Shown: positions 52,956 to 61,309 of the stretch, piece by piece
Layout of the letters: each line of letters begins with the position of its first letter
Numbering within the stretch: position 1 is the stretch's first letter
DNA from: Melampsora larici-populina 98AG31
Lineage: Eukaryota; Basidiomycota; Pucciniomycetes; Pucciniales; Melampsoraceae
DNA: 64,000 nt
Direction of reading: 5' to 3'
NCBI RefSeq assembly: GCF_000204055.1
Contig: NW_006768783.1
Span: forward strand, 248,001-312,000
The notes under the pieces: model-generated
The model's database searches: none
What the model saw: the letters and a program-made list of their open reading frames with translations, nothing else
Told to the model about the DNA's origin: nothing
Program-made: the position numbers and the translations under genes

Positions 52956-54032
52956 ATGTCTGATATAAATATGCAGGAGTTGATGAAGAAATTTGAGGAG
53001 TTGAATGCCAGGTTGAATGAAGAAAGTCGAATGAGGCAAGAGGCTGAAAAGAAATGGTTGGACTTACAAAACAGCATCAATCAGAACAATGCCAACCAAC
53101 CAAGCCATCAGCCGCTATCGATGGAGACTCAACAAACCCCACTGATAATCACACCAACTGCCACCATGCCTGCTGTAAGCCCTGTTGCCCAGATCAGACC
53201 GCCAAAAATCGCTACACCCAACAAATTCGATGGTGCGAAAGGTCAAAAAGCTGAAGTGTTCGTTAATCAAATTAGTTTGTATATGCAAATGAACGCAGCG
53301 AGCTTTGTGAACGAACAGGCGCAGGTTGCTTTTGCTTTATCGTACATGGCAATCATTTTTCACCTTGGAAAAATACATTATTTTTGCAGTGTATTAGACT
53401 CGGAAAAAATGTGTTTGGTCACCTGGAAGAAGTTCATAGAATCATTCAAAGCTACCTTTTTTGATACTGAGAGAATAGCGAAAGCTGAGAAAGAGATACG
53501 CGCTTTATGCCAAACTCGATCAGTTACCGATTATTGGATCAAATTTTCTGAATTGTCTCTTGTAGTTAAATGGCCCGAATTAGTATTGGTTTCTCAATTC
53601 AAGCAAGGTTTAAAGAAGGAAATAAGGGTTCACATGGTTAGAGATGTATTTGAGAATGTGGAAGATATGGCAAAACTAGCAATCAAACTTGACAACAAAA
53701 TCAACGAACGAAATCAAGATTTAACTCACCAGACAAGAACCGCTACATCAGTAACACCGTCAACAGCACCAGTCGATCCGGATGCGATGGACTGCTCTGC
53801 ATACAGATTCAATATCAGCAATGACGAGTACAAACGAAGAGGTATGATGGGGGAGTGCTATAGCTGTGGAAAGAATGATCATTATGTGGGAAACTGTCCA
53901 GAGAGAAGAAAAAGAAGTGGAAGGGGAAACAGGTTTAGAAGTAGATTAGCAGAAGTTGATGGAGTTAAAGAAGAGGAGAAAGCTGATGGAAGAGCGGAAA
54001 GTTCAAAAAATGGAGAAGCTCGGATGTGCTAG
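52956..54032 (+). CDS. gag: Gag of chromodomain Ty3 element
   Basis: 358-residue structural protein forming the virus-like particle. It has an N-terminal coiled-coil-like stretch (MQELMKKFEELNARLNEE, residues 6-23), a Gln/Pro-rich linker, the Ty3 gag core (about 85-250), and a CCHC zinc knuckle CYSCGKNDHYVGNC (about 300-313). It ends TAG at 54030-54032. The pol frame overlaps it and lies at -1; the slip heptamer is listed separately. Confidence 0.95.
   Translation: MSDINMQELMKKFEELNARLNEESRMRQEAEKKWLDLQNSINQNNANQPSHQPLSMETQQTPLIITPTATMPAVSPVAQIRPPKIATPNKFDGAKGQKAEVFVNQISLYMQMNAASFVNEQAQVAFALSYMAIIFHLGKIHYFCSVLDSEKMCLVTWKKFIESFKATFFDTERIAKAEKEIRALCQTRSVTDYWIKFSELSLVVKWPELVLVSQFKQGLKKEIRVHMVRDVFENVEDMAKLAIKLDNKINERNQDLTHQTRTATSVTPSTAPVDPDAMDCSAYRFNISNDEYKRRGMMGECYSCGKNDHYVGNCPERRKRSGRGNRFRSRLAEVDGVKEEEKADGRAESSKNGEARMC
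54005..54011 (+). promoter_or_regulatory. Probable -1 ribosomal frameshift site
   Basis: A AAA AAT in the gag zero frame, fitting the X XXY YYZ rule. The pol frame is open from 53987 and has no ATG before the gag stop; its first start-like codon is GTG at 54026. A -1 slip here would give a Gag-Pol fusion continuing KKWRSSDVLVVP. I have not folded the downstream RNA for a stimulatory structure. Confidence 0.65.
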
Positions 54033-57000
54033 TTGTGCCTCACCCGAGCTGTAGTACCTTAACTGAAGATTGTAGTATGATCAATTCACTTGAAATACAT
54101 GATACACGGATAATTGATAATGTTACAATCTTTAATGTTGAGAATGCCACAACCATAGTAGCCAGAGCCTTAGTTGACAGTGGAGCCACGCATGAGGCGA
54201 TGAGCAAGAACTTTGTGAAGAAACACCACCTACCCATTGAGCCGTTAGAACAACCTCAAAGCGTCACCAGTTTTAGTGGTCACGAAGCCAGTATCACTCA
54301 CACCGGTGACTATCATGTCAATAACTTAAAGGATGACCCTACAACTTTCATAATCACCGACCTACGAGATAAGTACGATTTGATACTAGGAATGCCTTGG
54401 ATTAGAAAAAATCATCAAGTAATCGACTGGGAAGAAGGAAAACTTTATGTTGATAAATCTGAGATTGCAGTTGCACGGACAACTTCGCCGAAACCGAAAG
54501 AAGCCTCGCAGGACCTAGATATGGAGCCCAAGAGGCAAGTTAGGAATTTCGGCGAGGGGGTGGAGTCTAACAACTCAACAACACCCCCGCAATGTGAGTC
54601 TTTCTCGTCTCAAAATAAAGATTTCAAAGAACAGGCTAGCAAGCAAACACCTTTCCTAGAGTTCTGTCCGAATACCGATGTAAAGCAAAATGTAGAGAAC
54701 ACGAGTACACCATCTGCAGTGACGGAAAATGTCACTTTGTCATCGCCGGAAAACTCCTCAAGGTACCACGAAGAGATGGGTGCAATGGGGAAAGCTAGGC
54801 ACATTGACAAGGGGGTAGAGATCAGCAAAGACTCAGCAATACCCCCGCAGAGTACGTGTAGTTTTTCTTCATCCAATATTCAAAGAAAAGTTGGCAAGCT
54901 TGGTTTTCTCCCAAAATCATTATTTAGGAATAGTCCGAAAACACCGACAGTAACGGGAATGAGAAAGCTTTTTGGATCACCAATGTTAACTGAAAGCATG
55001 ATTGATGCCGCAAAAGCGTCATGGAACCTGTCAGCAAAGTTAGCGGCCGAACAAGTTAAAAACGCCCCAACCAAGCCAGCAGCAGAACTCGTACCGGAAT
55101 GCTACCATGAATATCTCAATATGTTTGAAAAGTCCAAGTCGAATGTACTACCCCCACATCGACCTTATGATTTTCGAGTTGACTTAGTCCCAGGAGCCAC
55201 CCCTCAAGCGGGCAAAGTCATACCATTATCACCTAAAGAGAGCGAAGTACTAACTGAAATGCTGGAAAAAGGTCTTGCTAACGGAACTATTCGAAGAACA
55301 ACCTCCCCATGGGCCGCCCCGGTCCTTTTCACTGGTAAAAAGGACGGTAATCTACGGCCTTGTTTTGACTATAGAAGGTTGAATGCAGTCACGGTCAAAA
55401 ATAAATACCCTTTACCGTTAACAATGGAGTTAATCGACAGCTTGCTGGACGCCGACAAATACACGAGCTTAGATATGAGAAATGGTTACAATAATCTCAG
55501 AGTAAGGGAGGGTGATGAGGCTAAACTAGCGTTTATATGCAAAGATGGACAGTTTGAACCTCTCACTATGCCGTTTGGTCCAACTGGGGCTCCCGGATTT
55601 TTTCAATATTTTATTCAAGACATTCTGAAAGCTCACATTGGACGAAATGTAGCTGCTTATCAAGATGATATACTTATTTACACTGGCCCAGGTGTAGATC
55701 ATGAAGCAGTCGTGAAAGAAGTTCTTGAAATATTGAAAAAGCAAAATGTGTGGCTCAAGCCAGAAAAATGTAAATTCTCTCAGAAAGAAATCTCTTACTT
55801 AGGTCTAGTCATATCAAAGAATCAAATCAAAATGGATGCAAGCAAAGTGAAGGCAGTTAAAGATTGGCCTACTCCAAAGAATCTGTCGGACGTACAGACT
55901 TTTCTTGGGTTTTCAAATTTTTACAGACGGTTTATCAGTCATTTCTCCAAGATAGCAAGGCCTCTACATGAGTTATCGCAAAAAGGAATTGAATTTCAAT
56001 GGACAGAAGAGAGAAATCATGCTTTTGAAACCCTAAAAACCGCATTTACAACAGCTCCGATATTAAAGATAGCTGACCCTTATAGGCCATTCGTAATAGA
56101 ATGCGACTGTTCAGATTATGCATTAGGGGCAGTATTATCGCAAGTATCTGAAGATGATAGTGAAGTGCACCCGGTAGCCTATTTATCCAGATCTCTCATT
56201 CAAGCCGAAAGAAATTATGAAATCTTCGACAAAGAACTTCTGGCAGTAGTAGCAGCATTCAAAGAATGGCGGCAGTACCTTGAAGGTAACCCCAACTGGC
56301 TTAATGTAATAGTTTACACTGATCACAAGAACCTAGAGTCCTTAATGACCACGAAAGTACTCACACGTCGACAGGCGCGTTGGGCAGAAATCTTAGGGAG
56401 CTTCGACTTCGAAATCCGCTTCCGCCCAGGTAGACAATCAACAAAACCGGACGCACTATTGAGAAGGCCAGATTTTATACCGAGCGAAGGGACAAAATTA
56501 TCATTTGGACAACTGATTAAGCCTGAGAACCTGCCGGAGGATGCTTTCATTGATGAACTTGAAATTGCGGACATGTGGTTTGTGGATGAAAATGAATTGA
56601 ATGAAGGAAACATTACTTTAAATAGACAAAACGACGAACTTCAGGATAACGATGAAGAGTCACAGCAAGTTTTAAATGACACTGAAATTATATCGATGAT
56701 CAGAAAGAAATCATGTCAAGACGAATTTATAAGCAAGACTCTAAACTTATGTCAGGAAATGCCCAAATCAAAATTGTTGAAAGGCTACCACACAGTCGAA
56801 GGAGTATTGTACTTCAACAACAAAGTTGTAGTACCTAATGATGCTGACATTAAACTGAACATCATGCGTTCCAGGCACGATAGTCGATTGGCTGGACACC
56901 CAGGGAGGATGCGCACGTTAGCATTAGTGAAACGAGCATTCCATTGGATGTCAATGAAGGCCTTTATCAACAGGTATGTTGATGGCTGCCAGTCTTGCCA

Positions 57001-58156
57001 AAGGGTGAAGGCAAGGACCGAAAAGCCATACAGAAGCTTACAACCGTTACCGATTCCACAAGGACCTTGGTTGGACGTATGCTACGATCTTATAACAGAT
57101 CTTCCGTTGTCGCAAGGATATGATAGCATCCTAACCGTTGTTGATTGGCTTACTAAAATGGCACACTTCGTCGCATGCCGGAAAAGTATGACATCGGAGG
57201 AATTATCGAAGTTGATGGTCAAGGAAGTATGGAGGTTGCATGGAACACCTCATACAATAACTTCAGATAGAGGAAATATTTTCATCTCGAGAGTGACTAA
57301 AGACTTTAATCGCAGATTAGGCATCAAAACACAGTCCTTGACGGCCTACCATCCTCAAACGGACGGACAGACAGAGGTAACAAATAAAGCGGTCGAACTG
57401 TTCATACGGCATTTCACTTCGTACAAACAGGACGACTGGTATGACTTACTACCATTTGCCGAGTTCTCGTATAACAATAATCAGCATTCATCCATAGTTG
57501 TATCACCCTTCAAGGCGAACTATGGGTATGATGTTAATTTTACAGATGTTCCATCAAGCGAGCAGTGCATACCGCTAGTAGAGCAACGAATGGAGCAGAT
57601 CAAGATGGTTCAGCAAGAATTGAAAGACTCGATGAAACTATCGCAAGAACTGATGAAGACACAACATGATTCACGAGTACGAGAAACACCACAATGGAAA
57701 ACGGGAGAGAAGGTGTGGTTAAGCAACAAACACATTTCAACTACCCGTCCCACTGTTAAGTTCTCTCACAGGTGGTTGGGACCGTTTGTCATAAAATCAC
57801 GTGTCACAGAAAATGCTTATAAACTTGTTCTGCCTAAGTCAATGAATAAAATTCACGCAGTGTTCCATGTCAGCTTATTACGAAAATACGAAAAAAGCAA
57901 GATTCCTGGTCAGGAGATCACTCCGCCTGCACCCATCATAATTGAAGAGAATGAAGAATTCAAAATTAATCAAATATTAGATAAAAGAAAAAGAGGAAGT
58001 AAAACTGAATACTTGATCAATTGGAAAGGCTATGGAAGTGAATTTGATTCATGGGAACCGTCAGAAGGACTTCAAAATGCGCAAGAAGCAGTTAATGAAT
58101 TCAATCAAAAGTACCCAGGAGCTGAACTAAGGTATAAGAGGTCAAGGAGAAAGTAG
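54026..58156 (+). CDS. pol: Pol of chromodomain Ty3 element
   Basis: About 1376 residues, open to the stop, probably made as a Gag-Pol fusion. Order: aspartic protease VDSGATHEAMS (about 50) with LGMPW; a long Ser/Thr/Pro-rich spacer; RT with AAYQDDILIY (about 544; YQDD instead of the common YLDD/YVDD); RNase H with IECDCSDYALGAVL (about 690) and YTDHKNL; integrase HHCC region (HDSRLAGHPG...CQSC, about 950-990); catalytic Asp in CYDLITDLP, Asp in TSDRGNIF, Glu in GQTEVTNK; GPF-type tail (WLGPFVIK); and a C-terminal chromodomain (FKINQILDKRKRG, YLINWKGYGSEFDSWEP, about 1308-1362), expected to steer integration toward methylated-histone chromatin. All catalytic residues are present. Confidence 0.96.
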   Translation: MLVVPHPSCSTLTEDCSMINSLEIHDTRIIDNVTIFNVENATTIVARALVDSGATHEAMSKNFVKKHHLPIEPLEQPQSVTSFSGHEASITHTGDYHVNNLKDDPTTFIITDLRDKYDLILGMPWIRKNHQVIDWEEGKLYVDKSEIAVARTTSPKPKEASQDLDMEPKRQVRNFGEGVESNNSTTPPQCESFSSQNKDFKEQASKQTPFLEFCPNTDVKQNVENTSTPSAVTENVTLSSPENSSRYHEEMGAMGKARHIDKGVEISKDSAIPPQSTCSFSSSNIQRKVGKLGFLPKSLFRNSPKTPTVTGMRKLFGSPMLTESMIDAAKASWNLSAKLAAEQVKNAPTKPAAELVPECYHEYLNMFEKSKSNVLPPHRPYDFRVDLVPGATPQAGKVIPLSPKESEVLTEMLEKGLANGTIRRTTSPWAAPVLFTGKKDGNLRPCFDYRRLNAVTVKNKYPLPLTMELIDSLLDADKYTSLDMRNGYNNLRVREGDEAKLAFICKDGQFEPLTMPFGPTGAPGFFQYFIQDILKAHIGRNVAAYQDDILIYTGPGVDHEAVVKEVLEILKKQNVWLKPEKCKFSQKEISYLGLVISKNQIKMDASKVKAVKDWPTPKNLSDVQTFLGFSNFYRRFISHFSKIARPLHELSQKGIEFQWTEERNHAFETLKTAFTTAPILKIADPYRPFVIECDCSDYALGAVLSQVSEDDSEVHPVAYLSRSLIQAERNYEIFDKELLAVVAAFKEWRQYLEGNPNWLNVIVYTDHKNLESLMTTKVLTRRQARWAEILGSFDFEIRFRPGRQSTKPDALLRRPDFIPSEGTKLSFGQLIKPENLPEDAFIDELEIADMWFVDENELNEGNITLNRQNDELQDNDEESQQVLNDTEIISMIRKKSCQDEFISKTLNLCQEMPKSKLLKGYHTVEGVLYFNNKVVVPNDADIKLNIMRSRHDSRLAGHPGRMRTLALVKRAFHWMSMKAFINRYVDGCQSCQRVKARTEKPYRSLQPLPIPQGPWLDVCYDLITDLPLSQGYDSILTVVDWLTKMAHFVACRKSMTSEELSKLMVKEVWRLHGTPHTITSDRGNIFISRVTKDFNRRLGIKTQSLTAYHPQTDGQTEVTNKAVELFIRHFTSYKQDDWYDLLPFAEFSYNNNQHSSIVVSPFKANYGYDVNFTDVPSSEQCIPLVEQRMEQIKMVQQELKDSMKLSQELMKTQHDSRVRETPQWKTGEKVWLSNKHISTTRPTVKFSHRWLGPFVIKSRVTENAYKLVLPKSMNKIHAVFHVSLLRKYEKSKIPGQEITPPAPIIIEENEEFKINQILDKRKRGSKTEYLINWKGYGSEFDSWEPSEGLQNAQEAVNEFNQKYPGAELRYKRSRRK

Positions 58157-58251
58157 AGAGGGTGAGGCTTTTTCCCACAGGGTTTTTTAATGCCAACCCG
58201 TGGAAAGATGCTAACCTGCAAGAGGAGGTTGAGTCATAAAGGGGGGAGTGG

Positions 58252-58422
58252 TGTTATGAGCTACTCAGTATAAGGATTACATACATATGTTTATACTGTA
58301 ACTCACCTATAGTACTTTGGTGAGAGGAGTCTATACTAGACTCCTCACGTAGCAATCTATATCTTATCATAGAACACCCTTGGTCTTGTCTCTTGCATCT
58401 TCACACGCCCAGAGTCCTATCA
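58252..58422 (+). repeat. 3' LTR of chromodomain Ty3 element
   Basis: 171 bp, no difference from the 5' LTR seen by eye. Followed by the CTGGG duplication. Confidence 0.97.
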
Positions 58423-58921
58423 CTGGGCACATTTTCAATCCTCCATATCTCTGTAGCCCACATACAAATATCCTCTGGACCCAAGAAAAGTCCTCTGCGT
58501 CTGATCATCCTACACACACATCTCTTCAAATCCCTCCCTTGCCGCCAGGAAAGTCCTTAAAATCAGACTTGAAGAACTGGTTTTTGTGTAACATCTCAGC
58601 GTGTTTGGTGTGAACTTTTGACAGGTTGGTCAGTTTTCTGCCTGATTTTGGTGTTTTTTGCAAACTTCACAGTTGCATTGCTCTGTGAGTTTTCAATAAA
58701 ATTGGAATTAAGCTACACACATGTGTGGAGATTAAGCGGGCACACAGCTCTTTTCTTTGGTCCCAAGGATATTCATTTACAGGATACATAGATATGGAGA
58801 GTTGAAAACATCCCCAGCAAAACTTTTCCGGCTCATTTGCCAAAGTTGTGGTATAAGGTATAAGTCCCTCTCTCGACTACTTGTTTGTCTAAGAGGGACT
58901 TAGTTAAGTTAGCTATAGAAG

Positions 58922-59684
58922 CATTCCTGTGTCCTCCAGTTTCCCATTCTTTAAGTGTATGCAACACACATTTACCAATTTCTTGTCACAAAAAGGTCAG
59001 TGAGTTGGTTTTATGCCAGTCACAAGGGTACAAACGCAGTTTTGTGATGGATTCAAAAACATGTTAGGTTATATGCAATTTGGGGTTCACTGCCATTGTA
59101 GTTTATTTGAAATTTGGACAATGTTAATCAAAGCAAATCACAGGGATTTGTGAAAAAAACCAATGTGTCAATATCATAGACTACCTTTTTGTGCAACCTC
59201 ACAAAATATTGAACAGAGCTTCTTATTAGCCTCTTACACACGCTCCTGCCACTTTTAGCACTACTTTATTTGAGCAGAGTGACACAGTTGAGCTGTTGAC
59301 TTCTTGTAAATCTGGGTCTTACTCAACACAAGGCCTACGTGCGAACGTCAACCATCCAAAGTCACTTGATCTGGGAGTCCAATTTCTTTGCAATCCACAA
59401 CTTCAGACATGCAAAAAGTGGAAATGTGGAACATTAACACTTACGAAAACGAGGTATAAAAATACCAGCAGGCAGAAAGGTTTGGGCGAAATTCCCCAGG
59501 CTAAGTGCCTAGGAAGATAAATTGCTTGAATAAAATAATGACGACCCTACGGGGTGGTAGCGGAATAACAACACACAACACTAATGATGACCATAAACAA
59601 AAAAGAAAGGAGAATAAAAAAGACGAAATCAAAAGATAAACATAAAATAAAAAATGAAGAAAAGAAAACGTAGCATCCCAACAC
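58922..59684. other. Gene-poor interval
   Basis: About 760 bp; ORFs at 58885-59067 and 59296-59520 have no motif. Right of 59520 the DNA is A-rich. Confidence 0.45.
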
Positions 59685-59687
59685 TAA

Positions 59688-59832
59688 GGGCGCGTTCACT
59701 TAAGGAATTTCTGACCAGAAATCACATTCTGTAATTTTTTTAATGCAAAAATGTAACGTGCCCCACCAAATAGACATTTTAAATTTTGCAGAATGTGATT
59801 TCTCACCAGAATTTGCTTAAGTGAACGCGCCC
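59688..59832. mobile_element. PIF/Harbinger-like MITE, copy 2 (145 bp)
   Basis: Terminal inverted repeats GGGCGCGTTCACTTAAG / CTTAAGTGAACGCGCCC, flanked by TAA on both sides (59685-59687, 59833-59835). It is better preserved than copy 1 at 40049-40188, and about 100 internal bases align between them. Confidence 0.85.
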
Positions 59833-60009
59833 TAAACAAAGAGAAGGACCTAAAAAATCTGAAATTAAACCAAATAACTTGAAACAATAAAAGAACATGA
59901 TAACAAACACTTTCAATAATTAAAATAAACAATCAAAAAGACTAAAAAATATTCCTTAACCAGAAGCGGAGAGGGTGGGTGGGTTGCTAAAAACCAAAAC
60001 AGGATAATG

Positions 60010-60205
60010 ATAATAGAAAAAATAGGCGAATGTGAACACGATGGGAATAAAATTCGATGAGTGGTAAACAGCTATGACATCATAGCTGTGTTTACCATAA
60101 ATATCAAACAGAGTCCGACCCGTCAGACAAAACAACCTGTAGTTCACAGTCCGAATTTTATCCACATTCCCATCGGTTAACAACGAGTTGCCAACAACTA
60201 GTAAT
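60010..60205 (+). pseudogene. Coding-derived dispersed fragment, copy B
   Basis: Plus-strand DNA aligning with the minus-strand fragment at 6940-7179: TATGACATCATAGCTGT versus GATGACATCATAGCTGT, and downstream blocks such as CCCATCGGTTAACAACGAGTTGCCAAC versus CCAATGGGATAATAACGAGTTACCAAC. In this copy the coding direction is broken by TGA near 60057 and by TAA at 60177. The minus-strand ORF 59956-60252 over it is a shadow. Confidence 0.45.
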
Positions 60206-60252
60206 ACGTGGAAAACAATGGTACCGTCGTGCCTTCGGGTACCATCTGCCAT

Positions 60253-60347
60253 TTTCTACTATTCACTATAGGTTCATTGTGGAGACCTGCCTAGCTATTT
60301 GTTTATTTTGCTTATGCGTTTTTTGTTTTTCTACTATTCACTATAGA
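60253..60347. repeat. 19-bp direct repeat flanking about 55 bp
   Basis: TTTCTACTATTCACTATAG occurs at about 60253-60271 and 60329-60347. Perhaps a target-site duplication or a local duplication; the DNA between has no recognisable identity. Confidence 0.6.
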
Positions 60348-61309
60348 ATCTTGTTGCTATATGAACTTGGGTGCTCTCACGAGGTATCAGATATTGTTGA
60401 CCTAGAGACTGTGGTGAATCGTGATGATGAAGTGGATTGAGAGGATACAGTGAGTAATAATATTGTAGATTTTGTTAAGTTACCCTGTCTTAAGTTGATT
60501 TGGTTGAGTTTTCCAAAGAGAGTTTACGAATCCAGAGGGCTGATTGAATTGAATTCAAGCCAATTATTAGAGGTTGTTGATCCAAAATCGAATTTTGGTA
60601 AATAACCTTCAAGTCTTTCATCGAGTTCTTGACCTCTTCCTCTTCATTACCAATTGAGTTCTCTGTTTTCCTCTTTTCTTTTACTTTACTATTCTCGGTG
60701 AGTTCTCCTCAATCAACTTACCCTTTCATCTCTTTACCCTGATCTATCCCTTTCTTCGTTCAACTCGTTTCTTGATCATCGATTTATCAATCCCAACTCT
60801 CATCGCATTCTCAAATCATTCATCCATCTATTTATTCGTTTATAATCGAATTCTTATCATCAATCAATTCTCAATCGTCATCATGGGTCTTATCCTACTT
60901 CTAAATCGATTTCAACTCTCTTGGACAGACTTTGATTTACTCTCCCTGGGTTACTCATTCTTCTTTACCTTTCTTTCATTTCATTTTACCTTCTTTCATC
61001 TCATTCTCATCTCATCTTATTCTATCCATATTTCTTTCCAAACCGTATCATCACACCTAACCTTCATTTCTCTCCTTTTGACCTTTATCTCAAACCAGTC
61101 ACCATCACTCTATCTCATACGCCTCCTAATCTTCAATCTTCGATTGGCGATCCATCTTTCAGGCCTCAAAATCTCTCAACAGCAATCAATCCATCGATCA
61201 CAATCCCTCGATTTCGTCATCTGAGAAACTGAAAACATTCTATATTAAAACATCCATCCATCAAAACAAAACAACTCATTTTGATCAAGGCTTATCATAC
61301 CCCAACAAA
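60348..61309 (+). other. Upstream region and leader of ARS2
   Basis: No gene. From about 60600 the plus strand is strongly pyrimidine-rich (TCTTTC, CATCTCATTC words), typical of fungal promoters and leaders. The open frame 60772-61224 is a compositional by-product ending before the ARS2 ATG. Confidence 0.6.

Larger units (their letters stand above)
52394..58422 (+). mobile_element. Chromodomain Ty3 retrotransposon (chromovirus type), 6029 bp
   Basis: LTRs of 171 bp (52394-52564, 58252-58422), TGTTATGAG...CCTATCA, appear identical base for base. The target-site duplication is CTGGG (52389-52393, 58423-58427). The polypurine tract AAAGGGGGGAGTGG lies directly before the 3' LTR. Both reading frames are open, so the copy is a strong candidate for being active. 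It lies inside the MULE-like MITE. Confidence 0.97.
52294..58912. mobile_element. MULE-like MITE split by the chromodomain Ty3 element
   Basis: Outer ends are inverted copies roughly 100 bp long: 52294-52393 (CTAACTTAACTAAGTCCCTC...) and 58813-58912 inverted. They are flanked by a perfect 9-bp duplication CTATAGAAG (52285-52293 and 58913-58921). Long terminal repeats with a 9-bp duplication are the Mutator-like pattern. Removing the retrotransposon and one CTGGG leaves an element of about 585 bp, non-coding, related to 47669-48199. Confidence 0.85.

Noticed and set aside
59956..60252. 98-codon ATG frame on the minus strand (MADGTRRHDG...)
   Set aside because: It lies antisense over a diverged repeat whose similarity to 6940-7179 follows the opposite strand, has no recognisable motif, and shows no spliced extension.
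60772..61224. 150-codon plus-strand frame upstream of ARS2
   Set aside because: Composition is Ser/Ile/Phe/Leu from a pyrimidine-rich leader; no motif. Best explained as promoter and 5' UTR.
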